DNA of 64,000 nt from Candidatus Odyssella thessalonicensis L13 (GTDB lineage Bacteria; Pseudomonadota; Alphaproteobacteria; Paracaedibacterales; Paracaedibacteraceae), in assembly GCF_000190415.1 (NCBI RefSeq), contig NZ_AEWF01000007.1, forward strand, positions 98,890-162,889. Direction: 5' to 3'. This document shows, one piece after another, positions 18,526 through 28,646 of the stretch. A program made the position numbers and the translations under genes. Position 1 is the stretch's first letter. Each line of letters starts with the position of its first letter. Below the pieces are notes generated by a model. That model was not told the origin of the DNA. It ran no database searches and saw nothing but the letters and a program-made list of their open reading frames with translations.

Positions 18526-19707
18526 TTAGCCTGCTCTGCGAAGTCTTGACCAATCAATACCATTAAAACGGTAAACCCATCCATTTTCTTCTTTCATCTC
18601 ACCGACTCTAGGTTGAGGTTGAGGTTGAGGAGCCATTGGCTGTTGGGCTTGTTGTTGCTGGCGAAGTTGTTCTTGTGCAGTGCTGCGAATTTCCTCTTGG
18701 CGCTGGCGAATTATGTCAGCTTCGCGTTGGCGACGCGCTTCTTCAGCGGTTCTTTGAGCAGCCTCTTGCTGGGCACGGTATTGTTGACGTGCCTGTTCTT
18801 GAGATCTTTGAGCAGCCTCTTGCTGTTGCGCGCGGCGTAGGTTCTCGGCTTCGCGTTGGCGACGCGCTTCTTCAGCGGCTCTTTGAGCAGCCTCTTGCTC
18901 TTGTTGGGCACGACGTTGTTCGGCTTCGTGTTGACGGCGCGCTTGTTCCTCAGCTTGTTGCTGTCCAGGACCTTTAGGAGGTTGGAATGGCGTTAACGGA
19001 GTTAACTTAAAGCGAAAGTTAGTTGCAGGCAGGCCACTGTGCAAAGCTTTTTTAGCGTATGAAATTTTTTCGTCGGGAGTCGTCGCTTGCTCCGCTCTCG
19101 CTGCAAGTTTATTAAAATTATTCACAGCTAAAGGATCAAGCTTATAATTTATTTCAAAATGCCCTTCAGGCTTCCATTCACAGTTAATGCCGACAGATTG
19201 CAGGTCTGCAAAGTTATTACCACGCCACATCCCTACGGTAATATTAAGCTTAGAGCTTAGACTCACCATTTCCGGAAATTTTAATCTTGTATAATTAGGT
19301 ACATTCCCCTGAGAACGTTGCAACAGATAAGGATAAATTGAATCCTGATTGTTAGGATTGAAGGATGGATATTCTGCCTCTAAGTCCCTAAGGTCGCTTC
19401 CTATTGCTTCTATTTTCCATGCTGAATTGTCTGCTAGGGTCTGGGTAACCCCTATACCTGTAGCGCTAAGGTGATCACCGCTACCGGCATACAGCATTTT
19501 CATTAATTGGTCCGCACTTCTGATCGGGCATCTACCATTACCCTGCGGAGCATCCATGCTTGCGGCGATGGTTGCTAAAGATGAGAAAAGGAAAACGGTT
19601 TTATACAAGAAATTTTTGCTAAAATTTGCAGGCATTGTTTTAAACCATTTACGCTTCTGTGCGACTAACTTTGCCGTGGGTGAGTGATATGTATTTAAAG
19701 ATTCCAT
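18526..19707 (-). CDS. Exported protein with Gln/Arg/Glu-rich coiled-coil C-terminal half
   Basis: 393 residues. The ATG at 19707 has AAAGGA nine bases upstream; this places about 24 residues before the hydrophobic segment (FLYKTVFLFSSLATIAAS), a long signal n-region. A later Met (residue 25) would give a standard signal peptide but has no ribosome site. Residues about 50-235 look globular with four Cys and are unrecognised. Residues about 240-350 form a continuous helix with repeats such as AQRAAEEARRQREAE, then a Pro/Gln linker and a short C-terminal module (GWVYRFNGIDWSRL). TolA-like in composition but without a TolA C-terminal domain. Function unknown; possibly envelope-spanning or surface. 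Confidence 0.75.
   Translation of the reverse strand: MESLNTYHSPTAKLVAQKRKWFKTMPANFSKNFLYKTVFLFSSLATIAASMDAPQGNGRCPIRSADQLMKMLYAGSGDHLSATGIGVTQTLADNSAWKIEAIGSDLRDLEAEYPSFNPNNQDSIYPYLLQRSQGNVPNYTRLKFPEMVSLSSKLNITVGMWRGNNFADLQSVGINCEWKPEGHFEINYKLDPLAVNNFNKLAARAEQATTPDEKISYAKKALHSGLPATNFRFKLTPLTPFQPPKGPGQQQAEEQARRQHEAEQRRAQQEQEAAQRAAEEARRQREAENLRRAQQQEAAQRSQEQARQQYRAQQEAAQRTAEEARRQREADIIRQRQEEIRSTAQEQLRQQQQAQQPMAPQPQPQPRVGEMKEENGWVYRFNGIDWSRLRRAG
18719..18899 (-). repeat. Internal direct repeat in the coiled-coil region
   Basis: A block of about 52 bases starting at 18719 recurs at 18848 with very few changes (both begin GCTTCGCGTTGGCGACGCGC). It encodes the AEEARRQREA phrase and is likely an unequal-crossover product. 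Confidence 0.7.
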
Positions 19708-20534
19708 TTGTACAATCCTTTAGTTTTTTTAATCTTTCACGATACTTTCCCTCATCTAGGGCTCGCGCCCTATTTTCGTCTGTAAGCAGACGAGCTGGTA
19801 TGCAGTTAAGGATCGTGGAGGCAATCGCAGCTCTAACTAGAAACTTTCGCTAGTAAAGCAGCTTATGCTTATCCAGTTGACCATATTCCACCTCCGCTTC
19901 AAGATAGGCCTCTCAGATAAATTCTTACGCTTCGCATTCGAAGAAAATACCCGCCAGTGCTATTTGCCCTTAGAAGTGAATATGTTCTAATAATGATATA
20001 GGTGTTCCGTTTACTAGTATCAAGTCAGAGAACAAGAAATATTTTATAAAATTTTTCTTGTTTTAGTTGAGAAAGTATAAATAATAAACCCATTATTTAC
20101 TTTTGGGTGTCTGTTCTTTTCTTTATCTAAGCCTAATGTCCTTATTGATAGGGCAGAGATAGGTTAATTCTTAAGCTTTTTCGCCTAAAAGTTAGGTATT
20201 TAATAGAATAAAAAGACGATCAGACTTAATTGTATAAAGGGCGAAGAGCCTCTTTGCTAAATAATCATAGAAAAGAAAATATCAATTTATTGGAATTAAA
20301 TAAAAGGGTTAGCAGCAAGGTATTTTAACCTTACTATTAGGAGTTAACGTATTGGCAAGAATAGGCAGCGAAAAAAGTACACACGGCCACAGCCAATGTT
20401 AATTTCAGCAGAGGTATTAGCTGTGATGTAATATAAATTGTATAAAGTTAATCCTTAAGGTATTAATAAGGCGACTGAGTGGTATTGGTCAACCCTGAGT
20501 GAATCTTATATTAATTAGAATAAAGAGGGAACCT
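19708..20534. other. AT-rich divergent spacer
   Basis: No supported gene. Close to the minus-strand start there is a small hairpin (CGTCTG/CAGACG at 19777-19792) that would fall in the 5' leader of the coiled-coil gene. The remainder shows only A/T runs. Confidence 0.4.
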
Positions 20535-21221
20535 ATGAATAATTATGACAGAGTAAGTATTCTAAAGATTTGTATGAGCGCCCTAATTATAAGCTTACCT
20601 TCAGCAGCGCAAGCTGATTCCGGCCTGAATGGTTCTAAAATGGCGGCACAAACTTCTGCCCACCCGGTGGTTTATGGAAGTAGCCAATTAAAAGATATGA
20701 CTTATGATACGCTTACCGTTTATGGTGCCCTTGATTTCACAAATCTGATTATTCAGCAAGAGTTGAAAGTTGATGGCTCAGCCCATGGCAAGAATCTTAA
20801 GTGTCAGGAGTTTAAAATTAATGGCTCCTTGGCAGTTGATCAACTTGAAGCGCATCAAGGCCTCGTGAGCGGCTCCCTCACAGGGCACAATATATCAATT
20901 CTAAAGGATTTGTCTGTTGAAGGCAGCCTAGCAGGCGACAGAATTACCGTATTAGGGAGAACGAAAATCGCAGGTAACCTATCCGTAATAGGCGGAGATT
21001 TCACTGATATTGACATAGAAGGAGACGCCAGTGACTTAACTGATTCAAGAGCTGCTAACATTCACTTTAAGAAAGTTATTACTGATACTCAAAAACTTTA
21101 TCTCAGAGGAAAAACAATTGTCAGCGGTGACATTGTTTTTGAATCCGGAAAGGGCGAAATATACCTAGGGACCGATGCCGTTATTAAAGGGCAGGTCAAA
21201 GGAGCGACGATTAAAAAGTAG
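20535..21221 (+). CDS. Exported bactofilin-like beta-solenoid protein
   Basis: 228 residues from the ATG at 20535, preceded by AAAGAGGGA; an in-frame start at 20499 lacks a ribosome site. Signal peptide MNNYDRVSILKICMSALIIS..., cleavage near AQA. The mature part is a succession of short strands with Gly-Ser turns every 8-11 residues (LKVDGSAHGKNL, FKINGSLAVDQL, LSVEGSLAGDRI, TKIAGNLSVIGGDF), the pattern of a bactofilin or other parallel beta-helix. True bactofilins are cytosolic or membrane-associated and lack a signal peptide, so this is either a convergent solenoid or an exported variant. It is convergent with the kinase-like gene. Confidence 0.72.
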   Translation: MNNYDRVSILKICMSALIISLPSAAQADSGLNGSKMAAQTSAHPVVYGSSQLKDMTYDTLTVYGALDFTNLIIQQELKVDGSAHGKNLKCQEFKINGSLAVDQLEAHQGLVSGSLTGHNISILKDLSVEGSLAGDRITVLGRTKIAGNLSVIGGDFTDIDIEGDASDLTDSRAANIHFKKVITDTQKLYLRGKTIVSGDIVFESGKGEIYLGTDAVIKGQVKGATIKK

Positions 21222-21252
21222 TAAGATGGTAAACTGTAATTGTGAAAAGAGC

Positions 21253-21274
21253 TAGAGCCTAACACTGGGCTCTA
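21253..21274. terminator. Bidirectional stem-loop between convergent genes
   Basis: Seven-base-pair stem TAGAGCC/GGCTCTA with an eight-base loop, overlapping the stop codon of the minus-strand gene. T-runs are short on both sides. Confidence 0.5.
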
Positions 21275-22801
21275 TTCTGCATGAGAATTATAGTTTCTTT
21301 CTTCCAGAATCCAGGGGTCATTTGCCATATGCTCAAGGATTGCTTCCATTTGCGCAAGCTCCTGATTTCGAAAAATTGTCGTCAGTATACTGGGCTCAGG
21401 CGACCCATCTAGGCCAGCTTTAATATGATTATAATAATCTGTGAGCTCAATAAATTGATTATAATTAAGGGTTCTCAATAAATTGGTGATATAGGTCTTC
21501 AAGCCCTTTCTGGCAGCAGCAGGAAAGGCAGAGATGTAGCCGCGAATAAACCTTGTAATTAAAGCATTGAAAGCTGAAGAGGAAGGGGCATCAAAAGTAT
21601 TATTCCTTAATGATAAATAAAAGACATAGAGATCAAGCATGAAATCAGCAGGAGCTCTTAAGGAATTGGCGAAGGAAGCATTATCAATAAAGCTAACCTT
21701 ATGAGTAGTCTCATTAAAAAATATATTCCCCAAATGAAAGTCACCATGAGTTGCCGTCGTAAATCTAGAAAAATCAAACTGCGGATTGCTCATCGAGATC
21801 TTAATTTGATTGAGTGCCATTCCAAAATGGACGCTGCCTAAAGCTAAACCAACCCTCTGCATTATCTCCTCAAGGCGCAAGAGGCTGTCAGGCTCTATAA
21901 TTTCTTCATAAACTAAATCTAAAAGCTCACTTCCTTCAGCTAGGGGCATAATCGAGACATAAGTTTTTTGATCAGCCGCTAAGGTAGCGGGGGTAGGAGA
22001 AATAAAATAAAATGACTGTAAAGGCAACTTAATATCAGGATATACAGAAGCGGGATCAGTAGAACTGAACTTTAATAGCTCTGAGGCTTTGATATACTCG
22101 ATATCTTGCAGTTCCTTCATCGGGGTATTAGTTGTGCGCGTCCTAACCTTATCAGAGTTCCATTTTAGCTCCTTAATCACAAAAGCTGTGGGAAGCATAA
22201 AAGGATTGGCGGGATTATTGAGGACAGCTTTGAAAACTTGCCCTGAAAAAGCACCCGGATTAAAAATAGTTATCGTATAAAGCTCATGCTTAAGAGCTAG
22301 ACTGGGAAGCAGATCCCGGGCCACTAATAGGGGAATAATAGCTGATGCATTAAGCTTACCCTGACTCTTACTAATTCTCTGCTTTATGTCAGGGGGAAGA
22401 ATAAATAAAGGAATCTGTAACGGTTTAGCTATCACCCTCGGGTTATCAATAAATTTTTTGATATCCACCGCAGGCTTTACCTTATAGGAAGGGGGAATAT
22501 TTTCTTTTAATGATTCTATGTTAGAGGAGCGATGGTTAAGAGGCTGCGATAGGGAGGAGGCTACTTGCTGTGAATTAGGAGTGACGGAAGTGCCATCAGA
22601 CAAAATATCACAATTTGCTTTAACATGCTCATAGTAGGGGGTGCTTTGACAATTTGATAAGCAGGCTTCAGCCCTGCCATTAATAGAAACACAGGAATCT
22701 TTTTTGCATAAACTGAAGCATTTACTAGGAGGGAAATCTTCACTGTAGCCAAAGCTAATCAACAAGATTAAAGTAAAACAGGAAAGAAATTTTACCATCA
22801 T
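21272..22801 (-). CDS. Exported protein-kinase-like (aminoglycoside-phosphotransferase fold) protein
   Basis: 509 residues. Signal peptide MVKFLSCFTLILLISFGYS, then a small Cys-rich module (CFSLC...C...CLSNC, two CxxxC pairs, probably disulfide-bonded). Residues about 180-460 show kinase features: FVIKELKW (candidate ATP Lys), a hinge-like VSIMPLAEGSELLDLV, the catalytic loop THGDFHLGNIFF at about residue 350 (Brenner motif HxDxxxxN) and the metal-binding Asp in SFIDNAS about 18 residues later. This matches the APH/choline-kinase superfamily. ATP is absent outside the cytosol, so an exported kinase would most plausibly act in a host cell; this is inference. Substrate unknown. Tandem ATGs begin the gene; the ribosome site is weak. 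Confidence 0.82.
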   Translation of the reverse strand: MMVKFLSCFTLILLISFGYSEDFPPSKCFSLCKKDSCVSINGRAEACLSNCQSTPYYEHVKANCDILSDGTSVTPNSQQVASSLSQPLNHRSSNIESLKENIPPSYKVKPAVDIKKFIDNPRVIAKPLQIPLFILPPDIKQRISKSQGKLNASAIIPLLVARDLLPSLALKHELYTITIFNPGAFSGQVFKAVLNNPANPFMLPTAFVIKELKWNSDKVRTRTTNTPMKELQDIEYIKASELLKFSSTDPASVYPDIKLPLQSFYFISPTPATLAADQKTYVSIMPLAEGSELLDLVYEEIIEPDSLLRLEEIMQRVGLALGSVHFGMALNQIKISMSNPQFDFSRFTTATHGDFHLGNIFFNETTHKVSFIDNASFANSLRAPADFMLDLYVFYLSLRNNTFDAPSSSAFNALITRFIRGYISAFPAAARKGLKTYITNLLRTLNYNQFIELTDYYNHIKAGLDGSPEPSILTTIFRNQELAQMEAILEHMANDPWILEERNYNSHAE

Positions 22802-23092
22802 TTATACTTCATAATAAAATATTTAAAATAATATAATTCAAAAAGTAAATTGAAAAGTTTTAATAAATAATTAATGGTGGCTCAATTAACTATGCTGTGT
22901 TCTTATTTTGCTGAGGAAGCCCATGGATATCTGGTGAAACACTAAGGGGATAAGAAATATCGAGTAAGTTGTGACAGAGCCTGATTAAAGGCTCTAGGCC
23001 CTAACTTTGAGGGGAAGTAAACTTAGACCTTTTTAATAAAAAGATTTTTGTAGAGGAGTATGAGTTTCCTTTAAATATTATCGTCTGCTCAG

Positions 23093-24228
23093 TTATCCAG
23101 AAATGGTTACGACTGTAACTTTGGCTTTATTTTTTTGCTTAATTGCAGATGCTTTTAAAAGTGTTTGGATAGTCAGATCGGCATTATCGGAAATCTTGCC
23201 GGTGGCCATAGTGACCGATGAGTTAATGCGAGCAACAGCGCGATGTTTCATAGACACCCAAAGAGCATCTACACCTTGTTCAGTCTCTCTTGTAAGCTTT
23301 GAGGAACCCCGCCCTTTAACATTGAGTTTATTAATTGCACCCTGCAAATTTAATTGCGAATGATTCCTTAAGTTAAGGTCAAGCAAGCTGACTTTAAAAG
23401 GATTTAATTTACCCTTGGCAGTATTTTTTAAAACCAGTTTAGCTCTCTCGACCTCAAGATTTTTAGCACGTATTTTAGAAGCGCCCTTAAGAGTAAAATC
23501 CATTTCCTTGGCTGAAAGATTATTGATGTGGCATCGACTTTTTCCATTAGTGTGGACAATATATTCACTGTTAGGAATGGTGCGAGGCATATAGATGTAG
23601 ATGGTTAAGCGTTTTTGGGGAGACTCTATAGATTTTTCCGCTAGTAATGCTTAAACTTGCGCCTGCAGCTTGGCTAATGCATGGTAAATCAAGGTCATTA
23701 TGGGTGCCTTTGATCTTTAAGCTTGCTCCCTGTGCTTGGTTAAAGGAGTCCATCTTAATAGAAGAGCATCCTTTTATGCTCACAGAGCTGCCCGCCTCTT
23801 GGTAGACATTGCTTATCTTAAAACTGCCGCCAGTTGAAGTAATAGGGAATGAAGTCGGTGTATCTGTTTTTGCAGAAGACCTTTTAGCGCTTGTGTATAC
23901 GTTGAGTTGGCTGCGCAGACTGTGTAGGCAGAATCCCCCCCTCGTTAAAATCCACAGTTAGATCTTGTAAGTCTTTTTGAGCCCCCTTAACTTTGATTCC
24001 CACTGTATCGCTATTCCCAGGCTCTAGTTTTAAATGAGCCGACTCAATATTAAAGCTGAAGGTATAATTGTCTTCAAGGTTGGTTGGTAATGAAAACCAT
24101 GAGATTTCTTTAAAGTCGTATCCTTGTTTTGTTCCTTGCGGCCAAACTTGTAAGGGGTGATCTAAAGCTGTACAGCTGAGATCTGCTCCCAAAAGCGGAA
24201 ATATTAATAGTGATCTGTACATGGCCAA
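23093..24228 (-). pseudogene. Exported GIN-domain-like beta-solenoid protein, broken by two frameshifts
   Basis: Three consecutive open frames on the same strand (24228-23884, about 23960-23571, about 23650-23093) read as one protein. The first has a signal-peptide-like start (MYRSLLIFPLLGADLSCTA). The second and third contain strand-turn repeats typical of DUF2807/GIN-domain adhesin-like proteins (SLKIKGTHNDLDL, LTIYIYMPRTIPNSEYIV, FTLKGASKIRAKNLEV). The first junction lies between 23884 and 23941, next to a run of seven G's on the coding strand; the second lies near 23615 at a CCCCAAAAA run. Restoring both would give about 375 residues. Function unknown. It may be a pseudogene, or the assembly may be wrong at the two homopolymers. 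Confidence 0.7.
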
Positions 24229-24550
24229 GCTTTCAAAAAGTTAATTCTCTCTACTTCCTAGTATGTTTAATATCTAGTAAAATTAGAAGTTTTTTAAGGT
24301 GGGTTTATTTGCATAAACTATTTAGCAATAAAGCGGCGGAAATCTCGTTGCCGGTTTGTTGCCTTTTAACAAGAGCGTCCTCTAGAGCGTTGACATAGCA
24401 GAATAAAATGAGTAATTGTCCACTATCTAATAAGAAAGTGAGGTTAGCCAAGAATGCTGTTAAATGCGCTCGATTCTTATTGTTTTGTCTTTGGTAGGGG
24501 CTACTTTATTGAATAATTGATTGGTAAGGATACCTAGCAAGAATAAAATA
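24229..24550. other. Intergenic region downstream of secA
   Basis: No gene recognised. A 62-residue plus-strand frame here is not supported by a ribosome site or motif. Confidence 0.4.
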
Positions 24551-24577
24551 AAAAGAAACCCGGCCAGTGGCCGGGGA
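24551..24577 (-). terminator. Rho-independent terminator of secA
   Basis: On the minus strand CCCGGCC/GGCCGGG stem with a three-base loop followed by TTTCTTTTT, six bases after the secA stop. Confidence 0.93.
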
Positions 24578-24582
24578 AAAAA

Positions 24583-27318
24583 CTAGGACGGGTCAATAGC
24601 ACCGTGGCAGTGCTTGAATTTCTTGCCTGAGCCACAGGGGCAGGCGGCATTGCGCTGTATTCTACCTGAGCCCTCGATACCACCAGAGCTTGAGCGAGAC
24701 TGCGAACTGCGGTTTGGCCGAGTTAAGGGAACAACCTCTGCCTCGGGAGTAACCTCTGGGTCTTCCCAGGCGGGGGTTTGTTCCTCGAGCAGATCGAAAT
24801 TCATTTCTGGATTGAGCAGCTGAGAGAGAATGGTTGGATCGGGGACATCTATCTCAAAGTGAGCTAAGGATGAAATTGTTTCCTCTCGCAACACTTCCAG
24901 CATATTCTGGAAAAGAACAAAAGCTTCGCGTTTATATTCATTTAGCGGGTTTCCTTGAGCATAGGCGCGCAAGTTGATTCCTTGGCGTAATTGATCAAGG
25001 GTTAATAGATGGTCCTTCCAGCACTTATCAAGGATACGCAAAACCATGTTGGTCTCAGCGGTGCGCATCATCAAGGCCCCATACTTTTCTTCTTTAGCTT
25101 TCATATGTTGGCTAACAGCTTCAATAATGCGCTGAATGATTTCAGCCTCAGCAATGCCTTCCTCATTAGCCCAAGCTTTAGCATCAATATGGATACCAAA
25201 AACGCGATGGATTTCACTTTGTAAGCCCTCGAGATCCCATTGCTCGATTAAGGAATCCTGGGGGATATGGCGCTGGACAATAGTTTCAATGACATCTGAG
25301 CGCATGTCCGCAACCATTTCCGAGATATCTTGGCTTAACATTAATTCCCGACGTTGCTCATAAATGATTTTACGTTGATCATTCATCACGTCATCATAGC
25401 GCAACAGATGTTTACGGATATCAAAGTTACGAGCTTCAACCTTTTGTTGGGCGCGTTCAAGGGCTTTACTGATCCAGGCATGAGAAATAGCTTCACCTTC
25501 CTTAACCCCTAACTTGCGGAGCATGGCATCTAAGCGATCGGAACCAAAAATTCGCATCAAATCATCTTGAAGAGAGATGTAGAATTTAGATTCTCCGGGG
25601 TCACCTTGGCGGCCAGAACGCCCGCGTAATTGGTTGTCAATACGGCGGCTTTCATGGCGTTCAGTACCAATAACATATAAACCGCCCGCAGCTTTAACCT
25701 GTTCTTCTAACGCTTTAACTTCCTCAGTAACGCGGTCAACAACTTTCTTGACTTCATTTTCATCGGTTAAGCCTGCAATCTCTTTTGCAATTCTAGCCTC
25801 TAGATTGCCACCAAGTTTAATGTCGGTACCACGGCCCGCCATGTTGGTGGCAATAGTGACCGCTCCCGGCGCACCAGCCTCGGTGATAATCGCAGCCTCT
25901 TGCTCATGATAACGCGCATTCAAGACCTGATGCTTGACTTTCTCAGTCTGTAGCATTTGAGAAATCATCTCTGATTTTTCAATGCTTGTTGTCCCCACCA
26001 GCACAGGTTGCCCTTTTTGTTGGCAGATTTTAATCTGCTCAATCATGGCTTTATACTTTTCTTGGGCTGTTAAGTAAACTTCGTCATCATTATCTATTCG
26101 CGCTACAGGGCGATTGGTGGGAATATCAACCGTTCTCAGCTTATAAATTTCTTCAAACTCATGAGCCTCTGTCATCGCTGTACCAGTCATGCCCGATAGC
26201 TTTGGGTACATGCGGAAGAAATTCTGATAGGTAATCGAAGCCAGGGTCTGGTTCTCAGTTTCAATCGTAACCCCTTCTTTAGCTTCTAAGGCTTGGTGCA
26301 ATCCTTCTGAGTAACGACGGCCATCCATCATACGGCCTGTAAACTCATCAATAATAATGACTTTATTATTTTTGACGATATAGTCGACGTCACGCGTAAA
26401 TAAAGTATGCGCCTTGAGCGCCTGGTTTACATGGTGGACGACGCTAATATTATGGATATCGTACAGTGTCTCCCCGTGAATTAAGCCTGCTTCACGCAGT
26501 AACTCTTCTATGCGCTCAATGCCCGTATCAGTTAGAGTCACCGAGCGTTGCTTTTCGTCCTTTTCATAATGTTCGGGAGCTAACTTTGGAATTAACGCAT
26601 TAATAGATCGGTACAAGTCTGACGAGTCTTCAGCTGAACCGGAAATAATGAGAGGGGTTCTGGCCTCATCAATCAAAATGCTGTCAACTTCGTCGACAAT
26701 AGCATAGTTAAAGGGACGCATAACCATATCTTCAAAGCGGAATTTCATATTATCGCGTAGATAATCGAAGCCAAATTCATGGTTAGTTCCATAAGTTACA
26801 TCGCTGTGATAAGCGTCACGTCGTTGATGATCCGACATGCCATGCACAATACAGCCGGTGCTGAGGCCTAAATAATTATAAAGTCGACCCATCCAGCTAG
26901 AGTCGCGGCTGGCTAAGTAATCATTTACCGTGACAACGTGTACGCCTTTTCCACTTAGGGCATTTAAATAAACAGGAAGGGTTGCGACAAGAGTTTTTCC
27001 TTCACCCGTCCGCATTTCAGCAATCAGACCATTATGTAGCACCATACCGCCGACGAGCTGCACATCGAAGGGGCGCATGCCAAGGACTCTTTTTGAGGCT
27101 TCACGCGCCGTAGCAAATGCTTCTGGTAAAATATCATCCAAAGTTTCTCCCTTTTCAAGGCGCTCTTTGAATAGTTGGGTCTGTGCTCGCAGTTCATCGT
27201 CGGACATGGCGACGTATTTCGGCTCCAGCTGGTTGATTTTTTCGACAACCTTTAAGTACTTCTTGACCATGCGTTCATTTGCTGATCCGAAAATCTTTGT
27301 AAGTAAAGAAACTAACAT
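24583..27318 (-). CDS. secA: Preprotein translocase ATPase SecA
   Basis: Motor of the Sec pathway, pushing unfolded preproteins through SecYEG; every signal-peptide protein in this window would need it. 911 residues, full length. N-terminal [16 protein letters not shown], Walker A in MRTGEGKT, the [19 protein letters not shown] segment, the peptide cross-linking region, [14 protein letters not shown] and [12 protein letters not shown] of the second helicase domain, and the C-terminal zinc motif [19 protein letters not shown] lies before the ATG. It is divergent from the parvulin gene at 27489, an arrangement that links two export functions. Confidence 0.99.
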   Translation of the reverse strand: MLVSLLTKIFGSANERMVKKYLKVVEKINQLEPKYVAMSDDELRAQTQLFKERLEKGETLDDILPEAFATAREASKRVLGMRPFDVQLVGGMVLHNGLIAEMRTGEGKTLVATLPVYLNALSGKGVHVVTVNDYLASRDSSWMGRLYNYLGLSTGCIVHGMSDHQRRDAYHSDVTYGTNHEFGFDYLRDNMKFRFEDMVMRPFNYAIVDEVDSILIDEARTPLIISGSAEDSSDLYRSINALIPKLAPEHYEKDEKQRSVTLTDTGIERIEELLREAGLIHGETLYDIHNISVVHHVNQALKAHTLFTRDVDYIVKNNKVIIIDEFTGRMMDGRRYSEGLHQALEAKEGVTIETENQTLASITYQNFFRMYPKLSGMTGTAMTEAHEFEEIYKLRTVDIPTNRPVARIDNDDEVYLTAQEKYKAMIEQIKICQQKGQPVLVGTTSIEKSEMISQMLQTEKVKHQVLNARYHEQEAAIITEAGAPGAVTIATNMAGRGTDIKLGGNLEARIAKEIAGLTDENEVKKVVDRVTEEVKALEEQVKAAGGLYVIGTERHESRRIDNQLRGRSGRQGDPGESKFYISLQDDLMRIFGSDRLDAMLRKLGVKEGEAISHAWISKALERAQQKVEARNFDIRKHLLRYDDVMNDQRKIIYEQRRELMLSQDISEMVADMRSDVIETIVQRHIPQDSLIEQWDLEGLQSEIHRVFGIHIDAKAWANEEGIAEAEIIQRIIEAVSQHMKAKEEKYGALMMRTAETNMVLRILDKCWKDHLLTLDQLRQGINLRAYAQGNPLNEYKREAFVLFQNMLEVLREETISSLAHFEIDVPDPTILSQLLNPEMNFDLLEEQTPAWEDPEVTPEAEVVPLTRPNRSSQSRSSSGGIEGSGRIQRNAACPCGSGKKFKHCHGAIDPS

Positions 27319-27390
27319 TCACAAAACCTTTTTGTTGCGACAGTTTTGATTTGCAATGATATTTCATTAAAAATTGAAACTGTCTCTTGC

Positions 27391-27422
27391 TTGACATATT
27401 AATTGTAGTGTAAATCTAAAAT
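27391..27422 (+). promoter_or_regulatory. Candidate promoter of the parvulin gene
   Basis: Perfect TTGACA at 27391-27396. Downstream -10 candidates are TCTAAA at 27415 (18-base spacing) and TAAAAT at 27417 (20-base spacing), neither ideal. It lies in the secA/parvulin divergent spacer. Confidence 0.4.
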
Positions 27423-27488
27423 TAAAAAGACTCAACGATTAGCTTTGTCTTTTAACTCATGAATAGCAATTTTTCGAAAGGAATGGAA

Positions 27489-28400
27489 ATGTTTAAGTTT
27501 TCCCGCCTCGCAGCTTTAGCGCTTTGCCTTACTGTGGCACTTCCCGCCATCGCTGATAATAAAGATCCAAAAGACTCAAAGGTGGTCGCTAAAGTTGATA
27601 TTGATGGTAAAAAAGTAGATATTACCGTCGGCGAACTCAAGCGTCGTATGAAGTCCTTGCCGCCTCAGTTGCAAGGTGAATCACTGGAGAAGATCTTCGA
27701 CCCGCTAGTACAGAGCTCCATTGATATGGCTATCATTACCCATTTGGCTAAGAAAGCTGGTCTTGATAAGGACGAGGAAGTAAAGGCGCGAATTGCAGAT
27801 TGCCAAGAAGCAATGCTCCAAAAAGCATTCTTAGATAAAGAAATTGCCAAGCTTCAAACTGATGCAGAGCTTAAGAAGGCTTATGATGAACTAATTAAAG
27901 TCATGCCTGATATGGATGAAATTAGCTTCCATCAAGCAGTTTTCCGTGAAAAGAAAAAAGCTGAAGAATTCATTAAATTAATCAAAGCTAAATCTGGAGA
28001 TTTCGAAAAGGCCCTTAAAGAAGGTCAAGAAAAAGACCCCGAGCTCAAGGGTGGAAAAGCAGACTATGTTAAATTTCCAGAATTGCCACCTGCACTGGCA
28101 GAGGCTCTAGGAAAAGCTAAGGGTGGCGCATTAATTGATAAACCAGTTGAAGAAAAGCTCGGATCTCAATCAGTTTTCTTTGTGGTCAAAGTCATCGATC
28201 GTCGCGCTGCTAAGAAGCCAACATTTGAACAAGCTAAATCTGATCTCAAGGGCTTAACTGTTCCAAAATATGCTCAAGAAGTCATTGAAAAAGCTCGCAA
28301 AGACTTCAAGATCGAAAAATTCGACATGGAAGGTAAGCCTTTGCCTGAGAAGAAGGATGAAGCGCCGGCAGAACCAGCTGCAGGAAATGCTACTGAATAA
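27489..28400 (+). CDS. Parvulin-type peptidyl-prolyl isomerase / periplasmic chaperone (PrsA/SurA-like)
   Basis: 303 residues from the ATG at 27489, which has AAAGGAA at good spacing; the earlier in-frame ATG at 27459 has none. Signal peptide MFKFSRLAALALCLTVALPAIAD. A Lys/Glu-rich helical N-terminal chaperone domain is followed by a parvulin-like region (about residues 140-240) with the sequence ISFHQAVFREKKKAEEFIKLI, a GDFEKALKEG stretch and VFFVVKVIDRRAAKKPTFEQ. The canonical HIL opening of parvulin is replaced by FHQAVF, so isomerase activity may be reduced. It assists folding of exported and outer-membrane proteins. The C-terminal tail is Pro/Ala/Glu-rich. Family call is good; SurA versus PrsA cannot be separated. 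Confidence 0.85.
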   Translation: MFKFSRLAALALCLTVALPAIADNKDPKDSKVVAKVDIDGKKVDITVGELKRRMKSLPPQLQGESLEKIFDPLVQSSIDMAIITHLAKKAGLDKDEEVKARIADCQEAMLQKAFLDKEIAKLQTDAELKKAYDELIKVMPDMDEISFHQAVFREKKKAEEFIKLIKAKSGDFEKALKEGQEKDPELKGGKADYVKFPELPPALAEALGKAKGGALIDKPVEEKLGSQSVFFVVKVIDRRAAKKPTFEQAKSDLKGLTVPKYAQEVIEKARKDFKIEKFDMEGKPLPEKKDEAPAEPAAGNATE

Positions 28401-28423
28401 AACACTAGTATGTTTTTTGAGAA

Positions 28424-28449
28424 GCCTGGCTTTAAGCCAGGTTTTTTTA
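28424..28449 (+). terminator. Rho-independent terminator after the parvulin gene
   Basis: CCTGGCT/AGCCAGG stem with a tight loop and seven T's, about 24 bases after the stop. Confidence 0.93.
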
Positions 28450-28646
28450 TGTCTTGCATTTTGCTTTTGGTAGCTTTTTCTGAGGGAGCGATAGAGCTAC
28501 TAATAAAATTAAACGACATAAACTAATATAAAATGAGCTAAATTATCCCATATATAATAATATTTTAGATGTTTTTATTTTTTATAAAAATTGTTGCCAA
28601 TATATTTATAATCTTGTACATAAGAACCAAAGAATACTAGCGGATA

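Noticed and set aside
18613..18977. Two overlapping plus-strand frames of 75 and 113 residues rich in Leu/Val/Ala
   Set aside because: Antisense shadow of the Gln/Arg/Glu coiled-coil repeats of the minus-strand gene.
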